Assembly (NCBI GenBank): GCA_030430495.1
Contig: JAUIKM010000025.1
Span: 1-64,000 of the forward strand
Length of the DNA: 64,000 bases
Reading direction: 5' to 3'
Origin: a bacterium
GTDB taxonomy: Bacteria; Bacteroidota; Ignavibacteria; Kapaibacteriales; UBA7675
The position numbers and the translations under genes are program-made. Below, piece by piece: positions 7,777-19,763 of the stretch; within the stretch, counting starts at the first letter, position 1; each line of letters begins with the position of its first letter. The notes below the pieces were generated by a model. The model searched no databases. It saw only the letters and a list, made by a program, of their open reading frames with translations, and had not been told where the DNA came from.

Positions 7777-9756
7777 ATGCTTACTCTGATTCCGGTTGTC
7801 ATCCTCTTGCCGCTTGTCGGCTTTGTCATTTTGGGCCTCTTCGGCTCGCGTATCAAAAATGAAAAAGTCGTCGGCTGGTTCGGCAGCGGCATGGTGGGGA
7901 TTGCATTCCTCATAGCCCTGGGCATCTTTTTTGAGCTTATGGGCATGGCGCCCGAGGCGCGCGCCGGCGAGGCGAACATCGTGCAGGTCTACTCCTGGCT
8001 GACCGTCGGCGATTTCAGCGTCGACATCGCCTACCTGGTCGATCCGCTCTCGATCCTCTTCACGCTGATTATCACCGGCGTCGGATTCCTGATCCACGTC
8101 TATTCGATCGGCTACATGCACGGGGACGAGAGTTTTCCGCGCTTTTTTGCTTACCTGAACCTCTTCATCTTCATGATGTTGAACCTGGTTCTGGCGAGCA
8201 ACTTCCTGCTGACATTCCTCGGCTGGGAAGGCGTGGGGCTGGCGTCCTACCTGCTGATCGGCTTCTGGTACAAACGCAAATTTCCGGGCGTGGGACTTGT
8301 CTGGACGGGCGACGCGGCGCGCAAGGCCTTTGTGGCCAACCGCGTCGGCGACTTCGGCATGCTGATCGCCATGTTCATTCTCTTCACGCTCTACGGCTCG
8401 CTGGACTACCTGGACATAGCCATGAAGGCGGAGGCCAGCACGGCGCTGACGGCGGCGACGCTGCTGCTCTTCCTGGGCTGCACCGGTAAATCCGCGCAGA
8501 TTCCGCTCTTTGTCTGGCTGCCGGACGCCATGGCCGGCCCGACGTCTGTCTCGGCGCTGATTCACGCGGCAACGATGGTCACCTCCGGCATTTTCCTCGT
8601 GGCGCGCAACGCAACGCTGTTTGCGCTGACGCCGGCGACGATGGAAGTGATCGCGATTATCGGCGTGCTGACGGCGCTGTTCGCGGCGACGATGGGCATT
8701 TTCCAGAACGACATCAAAAAAGTACTCGCATATTCCACGGTCAGCCAGCTCGGTTTTATGTTTGCCGCGCTGGGCGTGGGCGCATTCGGCGTGGCGGTCT
8801 TCCACGTGATGACACACGCCTTCTTCAAGGCCTGTCTCTTCCTCGGTTCCGGCTCGGTGATTCACTCGATGCACGAGGAGCAGAACATCCAGAAAATGGG
8901 CGGTCTGAAAAAACACATGCCGTCCACGTATTGGACCTTTTTACTGTCGTCACTGGCGATCTCGGGGATTCCCTTCTTCAGCGGCTTTTTCTCCAAGGAT
9001 GAAATCCTGTGGAAAGCCTTCTCACAGGGCGGCGTATTCCTGGGCGGCATGGGCGGATATCTGATCTGGGGTCTGGCGGCGCTGGCGGCTTTCTGCACGG
9101 CCTTCTACATGTTCCGCCTGGTCTACCTGACCTTCCACGGCAAGGAGCGCTTCGACGTGGCAAAAGTGCATCCGCACGAGTCTCCCGCGACGATGACTTT
9201 TCCGCTGTGGGTATTAGCCGGATTGGCCACCGTAGGCGGTTTCATTGGCGTGCCGCACGTATTCCATTTTATGCCGAACTATCTGGAAGGCTGGCTGGAT
9301 CCTGTTGTCGGAACTGCCACGGCCGGCTGGATTGCATTTGTGGAGTCCACAGGCGTCCATATTGTTCACAGCGAAGCGCTTGAATGGGCCTTGATGGGTG
9401 CATCTGTTGCGATTGCCGTCATTGCCATCATGATTGCCCGCAAACTCTACAATCGCGAGATGCCGACCCTGGTTTCCAGCGAGACCGGCTGGGCGGGCTA
9501 CAAGCTGCTGTTCAACAAATATTACGTCGACGAAATGTATCAGAACCTGATTCTGACCCCGATCGGTAAACTCTCCAATTCCTTCCTCTTTCGCCTCGTG
9601 GACGTTCAGGTCGTTGACGGCCTGGTCAACGGCACGGCGACGCTGGTTGGGCGTTCGGCGGACATCCTGCGCCGTCTGCAAACGGGAATTGTGCAAAACT
9701 ACGCGATGCTGATGCTTCTCGGCATCGTCGTCGTCATTGTCTGGATGGCGGTCTGA
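7777..9756 (+). CDS. nuoL: NADH-quinone oxidoreductase subunit L
   Basis: The protein is 659 residues with about 16 transmembrane helices. It is the most distal antiporter-like proton channel of respiratory complex I. Family hallmarks include 'FLGWEGVGLASYLLIGFWY', 'ANRVGDFGMLIAMF', 'PLFVWLPDAMAGPTSVSAL' with the conserved lysine-rich proton path, and 'NDIKKVLAYSTVSQLG'. The C-terminus extends into the long amphipathic lateral helix region and a final TM. It is the first gene of a nuoLMN run (62- and 45-base gaps). nuoA-K are absent; the preceding gene is an unrelated amidotransferase. Confidence 0.97.
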   Translation: MLTLIPVVILLPLVGFVILGLFGSRIKNEKVVGWFGSGMVGIAFLIALGIFFELMGMAPEARAGEANIVQVYSWLTVGDFSVDIAYLVDPLSILFTLIITGVGFLIHVYSIGYMHGDESFPRFFAYLNLFIFMMLNLVLASNFLLTFLGWEGVGLASYLLIGFWYKRKFPGVGLVWTGDAARKAFVANRVGDFGMLIAMFILFTLYGSLDYLDIAMKAEASTALTAATLLLFLGCTGKSAQIPLFVWLPDAMAGPTSVSALIHAATMVTSGIFLVARNATLFALTPATMEVIAIIGVLTALFAATMGIFQNDIKKVLAYSTVSQLGFMFAALGVGAFGVAVFHVMTHAFFKACLFLGSGSVIHSMHEEQNIQKMGGLKKHMPSTYWTFLLSSLAISGIPFFSGFFSKDEILWKAFSQGGVFLGGMGGYLIWGLAALAAFCTAFYMFRLVYLTFHGKERFDVAKVHPHESPATMTFPLWVLAGLATVGGFIGVPHVFHFMPNYLEGWLDPVVGTATAGWIAFVESTGVHIVHSEALEWALMGASVAIAVIAIMIARKLYNREMPTLVSSETGWAGYKLLFNKYYVDEMYQNLILTPIGKLSNSFLFRLVDVQVVDGLVNGTATLVGRSADILRRLQTGIVQNYAMLMLLGIVVVIVWMAV

Positions 9757-9818
9757 GCGCCGTTTTCCGCTCGTCTTGATCTGACAACGCATGTTTCATT
9801 CAGGTAATCCGAATACCT

Positions 9819-11384
9819 ATGGCATTGCTTCCGGTTCTGCTTCTGCCGCTGTTGGGCGCTGTTGCGCTTATGTTCGTTGACCGCACCGCGGTCAAGGGCA
9901 TTAAGATGACGGCCCTGATATTCTCCATTCTGACCTTTATCGCTTCGCTGGCGGCCTTCCTGGGCTTCGACCACGGTTCGGGCGATTTTCAGTACCTGGT
10001 CGACTGGACCTGGATTACCTCGCTCGACGCGGGTTTCCGCATCGGCGCGGACGGCATGGCCATCCTGCTTGTCATGCTGACAACAGTGATTATGCCCGTA
10101 GCCATCCTGACGTCCTTCTCGTCGATCAAGAAAAGCGAGAAGCTGTATTACGTCATGCTGATGCTCTTGCAGTTCGGCATGACGGGTGTGTTTCTTGCGC
10201 TGGACACCTTCCTGTTCTACGTGTTCTGGGAGGTGATCCTGATTCCGATGTACTTCATCATCGGCATCTGGGGCGGTCAGAACCGCATTTACGCGTCGAT
10301 CAAGTTTTTCCTCTACACCATGTTCGGTTCGCTGCTGATGCTGATCGCCATTATCTGGCTCGGTTTTCACGGCGATCCCTCGGGCGGAGGATTTACGGCA
10401 AACCTGCTGACGCTGCGCGACGTGGGGCCTTCGATCCCGATGGAAACCCAGCAATGGCTGTTCCTGGCTTTTGCTTTGTCTTTTGCGATCAAAGTGCCGC
10501 TGTTTCCGCTGCACACCTGGCTGCCCGACGCTCACGTGCAGGCGCCGACGGCCGGCTCGGTCATTCTGGCCGGCGTGCTGCTGAAGCTTGGAACCTACGG
10601 TCTGATCCGCTTCAACCTCGAGCTTTTTCCACAGGCGTCGTATTACTTTGCCGATGCGATGTGCGTGTTGGCGGTGATCGGCGTGATTTACGGCGCGCTC
10701 GTGGCCATGGTCCAGACCGACATCAAAAAACTCGTGGCCTACTCCTCGGTCTCGCACATGGGATTCATTGTCCTCGGGATTTTCTCGATGACAACCGCGG
10801 GACTGCAGGGCGCGATCATTCAAATGGTCAACCACGGCCTTTCCACGGGCATGCTCTTCCTCTGCGTCGGAGCGCTGTACGAGCGTCGTCACACGCGTGA
10901 AATTGAGGACTACGGCGGCGTTATGGCGCGCATGCCGCGCTTCGGCGTCATCTTCGGCATCGCCATGCTGGCTTCTGTCGGTCTGCCCGGCCTGAACGGC
11001 TTTGTGGGCGAGTTCCTGACGCTGCTCGGCGCCTACAACGCGCCGGCGCTGGACGGCAACGTCTGGTACACGGTCTTTGCGGCTTCCGGCGTTATCCTGG
11101 CGGCGGTCTACCTGCTGAAGATGTACAACGGCGTCATGTTCGGCCCGATCAACAACACAAAAAACGAAAGCCTGACCGATATGACGCGCAGCGAAGCCTG
11201 GCAGCTCGTGCCGCTCGCCGCGCTCTGTTTCTGGATCGGCCTGTTCCCGAATACTTTCCTGGATTACTCCAAAGCTTCAACCGAACAACTGGTTGAGAAG
11301 GTGGAATCCTTCCTCCCGGGCGGCTCCGGTTACGCGATGGAAGCGGCGGAATCAACGACGGCAGGAACGTCCGACGATCATTAA
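9819..11384 (+). CDS. nuoM: NADH-quinone oxidoreductase subunit M
   Basis: The protein is 521 residues and entirely hydrophobic, with the antiporter-like fold of complex I subunit M. Diagnostic segments are 'FYVFWEVILIPMYFIIGIWG' (with the channel glutamate in FWE), 'KVPLFPLHTWLPDAHVQAPT', 'DIKKLVAYSSVSHMGF' and 'GLPGLNGFVGEFLTLLGAY'. The C-terminal 40 residues are polar and Ser/Thr-rich. It is co-transcribed with nuoL and nuoN. Confidence 0.97.
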   Translation: MALLPVLLLPLLGAVALMFVDRTAVKGIKMTALIFSILTFIASLAAFLGFDHGSGDFQYLVDWTWITSLDAGFRIGADGMAILLVMLTTVIMPVAILTSFSSIKKSEKLYYVMLMLLQFGMTGVFLALDTFLFYVFWEVILIPMYFIIGIWGGQNRIYASIKFFLYTMFGSLLMLIAIIWLGFHGDPSGGGFTANLLTLRDVGPSIPMETQQWLFLAFALSFAIKVPLFPLHTWLPDAHVQAPTAGSVILAGVLLKLGTYGLIRFNLELFPQASYYFADAMCVLAVIGVIYGALVAMVQTDIKKLVAYSSVSHMGFIVLGIFSMTTAGLQGAIIQMVNHGLSTGMLFLCVGALYERRHTREIEDYGGVMARMPRFGVIFGIAMLASVGLPGLNGFVGEFLTLLGAYNAPALDGNVWYTVFAASGVILAAVYLLKMYNGVMFGPINNTKNESLTDMTRSEAWQLVPLAALCFWIGLFPNTFLDYSKASTEQLVEKVESFLPGGSGYAMEAAESTTAGTSDDH

Positions 11385-11429
11385 GTTTCGGATCGAATTT
11401 CTCATCCATTTGTTCGACGAATTTACTTT

Positions 11430-12887
11430 ATGGAAGAAACAACAATGACGTCCGAGCTGCTGTCGCTGGCGCCGCTCCTCCTCTTTTGGTTCTTTTCGAT
11501 TTCGAGCAGCGTATTCGACGCGCTGATCAAGGAAAGTCGTCGTTTCACCTTTGGATATTCGCTGGTCGGGCTGGCGATGGTCGTGATTGCGGCGCTGTGC
11601 GTGCCCATATTCGGCCACTCCGGCACCGCGTTCAACGACATGATCCGCGTCGGCGGCACGACGGTCTATTTTGACGTGCTGTTTGCGCTCGGAGGCATCC
11701 TGACGATCGTGACCGCCAGGCCCTACCTGCAGAAAATGAATTACGAGCTCGACGAGTTTTACACGCTGGTGATGTATGCGATCGGCGGCATGTTACTGAT
11801 GGCGCACTCGAACCACATGGTCGTGGTGTTCATCGGCATTGAGATCATGTCGATCTGTTTCTACGTGCTCGCCGGCTACATTCGCACCTCGAGTTTGTCG
11901 GTTGAAGCCGCGCTGAAATACTTCCTGCTCGGCGCTTTTGCGTCGGGTTTTCTGGTCTACGGCATGGCGCTTATTTACGGTGCGACCGGCTCGATGGAAT
12001 ACGGCCCCGTGGCTGCCGTCGTCTCACAGGGCTCGGAGTTTCCGACGCTTCTGCTGGTCGGCATCGGACTGATCGTCGTCGGGCTCAGCTTCAAAGTTGC
12101 GGCTTTTCCGTTTCACTCCTGGGTGCCCGACGTCTATCAGGGCGCTCCCAGCGTTGTGACGGGATTTATGAGCACGGCGGGTAAAGCCGCGGCTTTTGCC
12201 GCCTTCCTGCCCTTGATGATGATTCTGATGCCCGGACCGGACATGGAGCGCGTCCAGACTCTGCTGGCGGTGATCGCCGCGGCGTCGATGTTGTACGGCA
12301 ACATCAGCGCACTGCGTCAGAACAACGTCAAACGCATGCTGGCCTATTCGTCGATCGCACATGCCGGTTACATCATGATCGGCATTGTCACCGGCACGGA
12401 CTTTGGCGAGAGCGCGATGATGTTCTACCTGGCCGCTTATCTCTTTATGCAGCTCGGCGCTTTTGTGATCATCGGCATTCTCGAGAACCGCGAGGGCGGC
12501 TTTGTATCGCTGGACGACTACGCCGGTCTGGCCAAACACCAGCCGACGCTTGCCGCGTTGATGGCTGTATTCCTCTTTTCGCTGACCGGTATTCCGCCGC
12601 TGGCGGGCTTTTTTGCCAAGTACTATTTGTTCTACGCGGCGGTCGAGGCCGGCTTCACCTGGCTGACGATTGTCGGTGTTGCCAGCTCGATTATCTCGGT
12701 GTACTTCTACCTTGGTCTCGTCGTGCAGATGTACTTCCGCGAGCCGGCCGAGGGATTTGTTGCCCCGCAGGTCAAAACGGGCATGGCGGGCATCACCTTG
12801 CTGGTGACGACGGTGGCAGTTTTCCTGCTGGGACTGTATCCCGCTATGGTTCAATCGGTTACGGATGCACTGGCTATGCTCAGGTAA
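11430..12887 (+). CDS. nuoN: NADH-quinone oxidoreductase subunit N
   Basis: The protein is 485 residues, about the usual length. It is the antiporter-like subunit nearest the quinone module of complex I. Typical segments are 'GIEIMSICFYVLAGY', 'SVEAALKYFLLGAFASGFLV', 'FPFHSWVPDVYQGAP' and 'NVKRMLAYSSIAHAGYI'. The start may be the ATG at 11430 or the in-frame ATG at 11445; the former is kept because it lies nearest to the nuoM stop. A strong terminator follows 60 bases downstream, closing the nuoLMN transcript. Confidence 0.97.
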   Translation: MEETTMTSELLSLAPLLLFWFFSISSSVFDALIKESRRFTFGYSLVGLAMVVIAALCVPIFGHSGTAFNDMIRVGGTTVYFDVLFALGGILTIVTARPYLQKMNYELDEFYTLVMYAIGGMLLMAHSNHMVVVFIGIEIMSICFYVLAGYIRTSSLSVEAALKYFLLGAFASGFLVYGMALIYGATGSMEYGPVAAVVSQGSEFPTLLLVGIGLIVVGLSFKVAAFPFHSWVPDVYQGAPSVVTGFMSTAGKAAAFAAFLPLMMILMPGPDMERVQTLLAVIAAASMLYGNISALRQNNVKRMLAYSSIAHAGYIMIGIVTGTDFGESAMMFYLAAYLFMQLGAFVIIGILENREGGFVSLDDYAGLAKHQPTLAALMAVFLFSLTGIPPLAGFFAKYYLFYAAVEAGFTWLTIVGVASSIISVYFYLGLVVQMYFREPAEGFVAPQVKTGMAGITLLVTTVAVFLLGLYPAMVQSVTDALAMLR

Positions 12888-12908
12888 GAGCTGTTCCGGC
12901 TTCTTTTG

Positions 12909-12935
12909 GCTGATTTTTTTGTTTGTCAGCGGGTT
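12909..12935 (-). repeat. Copy of the dispersed GACAAACAAAAG motif after nuoN
   Basis: On the minus strand this reads AAACCCGCTGACAAACAAAAA followed by TCAGCC. It lies between the nuoN stop and its terminator. Confidence 0.6.
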
Positions 12936-12944
12936 TAAAGTTTG

Positions 12945-12981
12945 AAATGGGACGTTCCCTGAGGGGGCGTCCCATTTTTTT
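12945..12981 (+). terminator. Rho-independent terminator of nuoLMN
   Basis: The inverted repeat AAATGGGACG / CGTCCCATTT forms a 10-bp stem with a 13-base loop, and it runs into seven T residues. Confidence 0.85.
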
Positions 12982-13003
12982 GTCCTGCGTAGAAATACGT
13001 AGT

Positions 13004-13030
13004 AGTTGTGAGCCCTAAGGGCTCACAACT
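13004..13030. terminator. Perfect 12-bp hairpin between convergent nuoN and thioesterase genes
   Basis: AGTTGTGAGCCC-TAA-GGGCTCACAACT is a flawless 12-bp stem with a 3-base loop. On the minus strand it lies about 130 bases beyond the thioesterase stop, with only a weak T tract, so a terminator or barrier function is plausible but not certain. Confidence 0.5.
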
Positions 13031-13163
13031 CAAAAAACTCGCGTGCCAAAAATCTGATGTTCTCTGTGGAGCGCTGAACGGCAAGTTTTCAGCTTTAAGC
13101 GTGGAGCCAGTCAGAAGCGATCGAATCGTTGATCCCGAAGTCCAGTCGTTGAGCCGCCGCCGC

Positions 13164-13595
13164 TCAAACCACCTTGTCCGACTCTCCCGTCGAGAAATGA
13201 GCACGGACGCGTTCGCCGACGTCGCAGGGGCGGCCGCGGCGGCGGTCGATCGGACACCAGACCGTACGCGCGCGCGCCACGATCTGATCCCTGCCGTCTT
13301 TGCTGCGAATAATCTCCGTGTTGCGCTCAAAGGCCAGGCGAGAAGCCGGGCCGACCCAGGTCTCCGCGCGAAGCGCGTCGTCTCTGAAACACTGGTGTTT
13401 GTAGTCGATCTCGTGGCGGATGACCACCCACAGCAAGCGCGCCTGGTCTTCCGGATGCGCCTGCGCGCCCCAATGTGCCACCGCAATGTTCTGCACCCAG
13501 CGCAAATACACAATGTTGTTGACGTGCCCCACCACGTCGATGTCCGAGTCTTTGATCTCGATGTCCTGCATGAAACGCGCGTGTGTGGATGCCAT
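13164..13595 (-). CDS. Acyl-CoA thioesterase, 4-hydroxybenzoyl-CoA thioesterase (hotdog) family
   Basis: The protein is 143 residues, the normal size of a single hotdog domain. The N-terminal 'DSDIDVVGHVNNIVYLRWVQ' holds the D...GHVNN..Y.+W signature of the YbgC/4HBT group, where the first aspartate is the usual catalytic residue. It probably hydrolyses acyl-CoA or acyl-ACP thioesters in the cytoplasm. Its substrate cannot be told. It stands alone, convergent with nuoN. Confidence 0.88.
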   Translation of the reverse strand: MASTHARFMQDIEIKDSDIDVVGHVNNIVYLRWVQNIAVAHWGAQAHPEDQARLLWVVIRHEIDYKHQCFRDDALRAETWVGPASRLAFERNTEIIRSKDGRDQIVARARTVWCPIDRRRGRPCDVGERVRAHFSTGESDKVV

Positions 13596-13813
13596 GAGTC
13601 AACAGCCGGTTAGAAGTCAACAAATATTTACGTGATGCATCGGCGTCGAGCACTAATACGCCGGGTTGGAAAGCCGCCAATGAGTCCAATGCCGCTCCGG
13701 GAGGAATGCGTCCTCCTCCGGAGTTTTGTCGGCCGCAATCGAGACCGGTGCAGCCGATGCGGCGGCGCAACGGGTAAACAGGCGCGGCGCGCAGCGCAGG
13801 ACGCGGACATTTT

Positions 13814-14647
13814 TTACTTCAACTGAATGTACTTGCGCATCACCGCCGTTTTGCCGATGCGCACCTCGCCGATGTAGTCGCCGGGAGGCATGGGTTTGCC
13901 GCTGGAATCTCGGCCGTTCCAGGTGCGCTGGTATGCGCCGGCGGCCAGCTTCTGATCCACCAGCGTCGCGATGATTTTGGCCTGCGGACTGTAAATCACA
14001 ATGCTCACCTGGGCGGGGAAGGGAACCGTGTAGCGGATCGTCGGGGAGACGTCCTTGGTGAAACCGAGCACCGCGGCGATGTCCGAGAGCGGAACCTGCA
14101 GGCCCGGCAAATTGGTGGAGCGCGGCAGGCCGATATTGCCCATGTCCGCCGAGCGCGACATCATAAGCTGGTGCTGCACCATCATCTCGGCCGTGGGCGA
14201 GTACACCGATGCCGGCAGGTCGAGGTAGCGCTCCGCCAGCACCCAGACGTCGGAGCCCTCGGTGCCCGTCGGCAGCAGCCATTCGCTGGCCGATTCCTGC
14301 GAGGCGATGGCAAAACGCGAGTGGGAGTCTATGTGCAGCTCGCGCATGCGCCGGTACAGCTCGTCCTGCTCGGGCGAATACATGATGCGCGGCTTGCCGG
14401 GAAAAGTCAGCGTGTCGGCTTTTTGTTCGCCGCTGCGCGTGACGATCTCTTCGGTCGTCAGATCGCGTTTGTAGTTGATGTGATACGAGGTATCCGCCGC
14501 CTGGACGTTTTCTTCGTCCTGCGCGCTCTGCGCCGGCAACGCGCCGACAAACAAAATCATCATCAGAAAGCAAGCCGGCAACGGCGCTGCAATCAGGGTC
14601 GCGAACGTGGAATTGGAGCAGGAGACATAGCTGGCGGGCCTGATCAT
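13814..14647 (-). CDS. Exported protein with C-terminal FlgD-like Ig/T9SS-related domain
   Basis: The protein is 277 residues from the ATG at 14647; the longer ORF start at 14779 adds a non-hydrophobic leader. A signal sequence (FATLIAAPLPACFLMMILFV..., ending 'LPAQSAQ') lies in the first 40 residues. The middle is unrecognised. The last 80 residues ('TVPFPAQVSIVIYSPQAKII', 'RTWNGRDSSGKPMPPGDYIG') match the FlgD-type Ig-like fold often found at the C-terminus of secreted Bacteroidota proteins. The signal-peptide codons hold a copy of the dispersed TTTTGTTTGTC motif (14546-14556). Confidence 0.65.
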   Translation of the reverse strand: MIRPASYVSCSNSTFATLIAAPLPACFLMMILFVGALPAQSAQDEENVQAADTSYHINYKRDLTTEEIVTRSGEQKADTLTFPGKPRIMYSPEQDELYRRMRELHIDSHSRFAIASQESASEWLLPTGTEGSDVWVLAERYLDLPASVYSPTAEMMVQHQLMMSRSADMGNIGLPRSTNLPGLQVPLSDIAAVLGFTKDVSPTIRYTVPFPAQVSIVIYSPQAKIIATLVDQKLAAGAYQRTWNGRDSSGKPMPPGDYIGEVRIGKTAVMRKYIQLK

Positions 14648-14807
14648 GCGATGGTTTCCTGGGGAGTGTCGTCCTCGAGAACATGAGCTGCACAGCCATG
14701 TTAACGTGCAGCGGGGCGTCCGGATTGTCCGAAAAGCTAACGCTACAACACGGACAAATGCGCGCCGAAAAGGTTGCAAACGACGCGCCGACAGCGGGTA
14801 AAGCGCA

Positions 14808-14840
14808 TAAAAAAGGCCGACAAACTGGGTTCGCCGGCCA
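14808..14840 (-). terminator. Rho-independent terminator of the S1-domain gene
   Basis: On the minus strand GGCCG ... CGGCC is followed by TTTTTT. It lies 30 bases after the S1-protein stop codon. Confidence 0.7.
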
Positions 14841-14870
14841 TTGCGTCGAAAAACGATCGAGCGCGATTTA

Positions 14871-16703
14871 TCAGCCTTCGCCGGAATCGCCGAAGAGCTT
14901 TTTCTTCTGTTCTTCCGTCAGCAGCTCGGACAGGGTCACCTTGCCGGTGTTGCTGTCTTTTTTGTCCGAAGGAATGTTGACGCTGGGTCCGCCGCCGCCG
15001 CGACGTCCGCCGCCACCGCGACGTCCACCGCCGCCGCCGCCACGACCACCGCGCGGTCCGCCGTGATCGCCGCCGCCGCCTTCGCCGCGCTGGTCAAAAC
15101 CTTCCATGCCGACGATCAGCGAGTGATTGTCCGGCACGACGTCCATGATCAGCACTTTGATGGGATCGCCGACTTCAAAAGGCGTCTTTTTGGCGCGATG
15201 CTCCGGATCCATCTTGCCCTTGGGCAGGAAGGCGTCGACTTCGTCGGAAAGGGAGACGACCACGCCGCGCTCCAGCAGTTCCTTGACTTTGGCGTCGCGC
15301 TCGGAACCGATCGGATATTCCTCGGAAATGCGATCCCAGGGATTCGGCTGCGTGCGTTTGTAGCTGAGCGAAATCTTTTTGTTGCGTTCGGAGGCGTCGA
15401 GGACGAGCGCTTCGAGTTCCTGGCCGACGGCCACGAGCTCGGAGGGATGCTGCAGGCGCCGCGCCCAGGACAGCTCGGAGATGTGGATCAGGCCTTCGAT
15501 ACCCGGTTTAAGCTCCAGGTAGGCGCCAAAATCTGTCAGGCTGCGGACGGTGCCTTTGACGACCGTCTGCTTGGGGAATTCTGTTTCCACACCCTGCCAG
15601 GCATCTTTTTCCAGTTCGCGCATACTGAGCGAGATGCGCTCTTTTTCGACGTCGACATCTTTGATCACCACCGTGACGCTGTCGCCTTTTTTGAGGACAT
15701 CGCTGGGGTGCGCCACGCGGCGGCGCGAGATGCGCGAAACGTGGACCATGCCGTCGACGCCGCCGATATTGACGAAAGCGCCGAAATCGGTCAGGCTGGA
15801 GACTTTACCTTCGACCTTGGCGCCGATTTCCAGTTCACCGAGGCGCTCTTTGCGCAGGATGCGGCGGCGCGTGACGATCACACGGGATTTATCCTCCTCG
15901 TTGATCTCGTGCACATGCACGGGGAAGGACTTGTGCAGGTAGGTGAGCAGTTCATTTTCCGAGGGATTGGCTTTGAGCGAGAGGTGGGAGGTAGGCAGGA
16001 ACATCGGCATTTTTTTGTACTGGACCAGTACACCGCCGCGCACGCGCCTGACGCCTTCCACTTCGATCGTCGCATGGCCTTTTTTGGCTTCGATCAGCTC
16101 GGGGTAAATTTCATCGACGTTGTATTCCGGCTCGCGTTCTTTGCTGCCCGCTTCGCCGTCGCCGCCTTCGCCTTGAGGCGGTTCGGAGGCTTCTTTGTTA
16201 GCCTCGTCGCCGCCGGTTGCGGGCGCCGCTTCGCTTGCAGCTGTCTCCGCGCCTGCATCCGCAGAGGCGGATTCGGCCGCGGCGGGCGCTGCATCGGACT
16301 GCGGGGTTTCGGCGGCAGGCGCCGCTTCAGCCACAGGTGCGGGCGCGGCCGCTGCTTGCGTCGATTCCGAAGCGGGGGCTTCGGATGCGGGCTGATCGGC
16401 TTGCGGCGCGGCATCGGCGCCGGATGACGATTCCGAAGTGGGAGCGTCGCTTGCAGCGGCGTCTGCCGGGGCTGCGGCAGGCGCGTCGCCGGCCTGTTCC
16501 GTTGCGGCGGGTTGATCCGCGGTTGCGGCTGGAGTTTCAGCAGTTGGACTGTCCGTTTGAGCGGGAGTTTCGCTGCCATTGCCGTTACCGTTGGAAGCCG
16601 CCGAATCGGTCGGGGTCGTCGTCTGGGCCTGGGCCGTTTGTGCCGGCTCCGCATCGCTTTTGGCGGCGGAACTCTCTTCGGTCTTGTTCAAATCCTCGTT
16701 CAT
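14871..16703 (-). CDS. rpsA: S1-domain RNA-binding protein (30S ribosomal protein S1-like) with low-complexity ends
   Basis: The protein is 610 residues. Residues 1 to about 185 are an Ala/Pro/Ser/Glu/Gln-rich low-complexity region. At least two complete S1 OB-folds follow: 'GAKVEGKVSSLTDFGAFVNI' (about 300-370) and 'TVVKGTVRSLTDFGAYLEL' (about 384-455). A degenerate S1 unit lies on either side of these. The segment near 535-575 is a Gly/Arg RGG-type tract (GGGGGGRRGGGGRRGGGG), followed by a conserved acidic/hydrophobic tail (TLSELLTEEQKKKLFG). S1 brings mRNA to the ribosome. The acidic disordered N-terminus and RGG tail are unusual for S1 and look like features of RNA-condensing proteins. 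It could be a paralogue of the true S1. Confidence 0.85.
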   Translation of the reverse strand: MNEDLNKTEESSAAKSDAEPAQTAQAQTTTPTDSAASNGNGNGSETPAQTDSPTAETPAATADQPAATEQAGDAPAAAPADAAASDAPTSESSSGADAAPQADQPASEAPASESTQAAAAPAPVAEAAPAAETPQSDAAPAAAESASADAGAETAASEAAPATGGDEANKEASEPPQGEGGDGEAGSKEREPEYNVDEIYPELIEAKKGHATIEVEGVRRVRGGVLVQYKKMPMFLPTSHLSLKANPSENELLTYLHKSFPVHVHEINEEDKSRVIVTRRRILRKERLGELEIGAKVEGKVSSLTDFGAFVNIGGVDGMVHVSRISRRRVAHPSDVLKKGDSVTVVIKDVDVEKERISLSMRELEKDAWQGVETEFPKQTVVKGTVRSLTDFGAYLELKPGIEGLIHISELSWARRLQHPSELVAVGQELEALVLDASERNKKISLSYKRTQPNPWDRISEEYPIGSERDAKVKELLERGVVVSLSDEVDAFLPKGKMDPEHRAKKTPFEVGDPIKVLIMDVVPDNHSLIVGMEGFDQRGEGGGGDHGGPRGGRGGGGGGRRGGGGRRGGGGPSVNIPSDKKDSNTGKVTLSELLTEEQKKKLFGDSGEG

Positions 16704-16904
16704 AACAAAGCCAATTCAGTTTAGATCCGCGAATACGTTGGTCGGGTCGAATGCGATTAAGGCTGAAGCACCTTTTGCACCTTCTAATCGAAAAGAGCGT
16801 CAATCTACAAAAAATCATACTAACAAGCGATAAAAACGCGCGTAATTAAAAGCATTCATTTCACTTCAAAATCTTTGCTGAAAGCTTCGAAAGCTGTATT
16901 GTTG

Positions 16905-16912
16905 TAGTTTTG
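16905..16912 (+). promoter_or_regulatory. Possible Bacteroidota -7 box upstream of mutS
   Basis: TAGTTTTG fits the TAnnTTTG consensus exactly and lies 78 bases before the mutS ATG. A TTTG at 16874-16877 could be the -33 element, but the 27-base spacing is longer than usual. Confidence 0.3.
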
Positions 16913-16989
16913 CGCAGAAACGGAAGGGCGATCCAACCACCGCCCGCGCTCCGCCGGCTCTCGGAATTCAGTCAATATCGTTACCCGTT

Positions 16990-19665
<2,676 letters not shown>

Positions 19666-19763
19666 GGTTCGGGAATTGGTTGAGGTCAAAGTGGCTTTAT
19701 TGGAAGTGTGTGGGCTTTGCTGCGGTTGTATCGGATGTGTTCCGGCTCAGGTGAGATTGCTGC

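Noticed and set aside
7759-8916. 385-residue minus ORF
   Set aside because: It lies wholly antisense to nuoL, with His/Arg/Gln-rich composition typical of a shadow of a GC-rich membrane protein gene.
9699-10892. 397-residue minus ORF
   Set aside because: It is antisense to nuoM and has the same shadow composition; nuoM is clear from its motifs.
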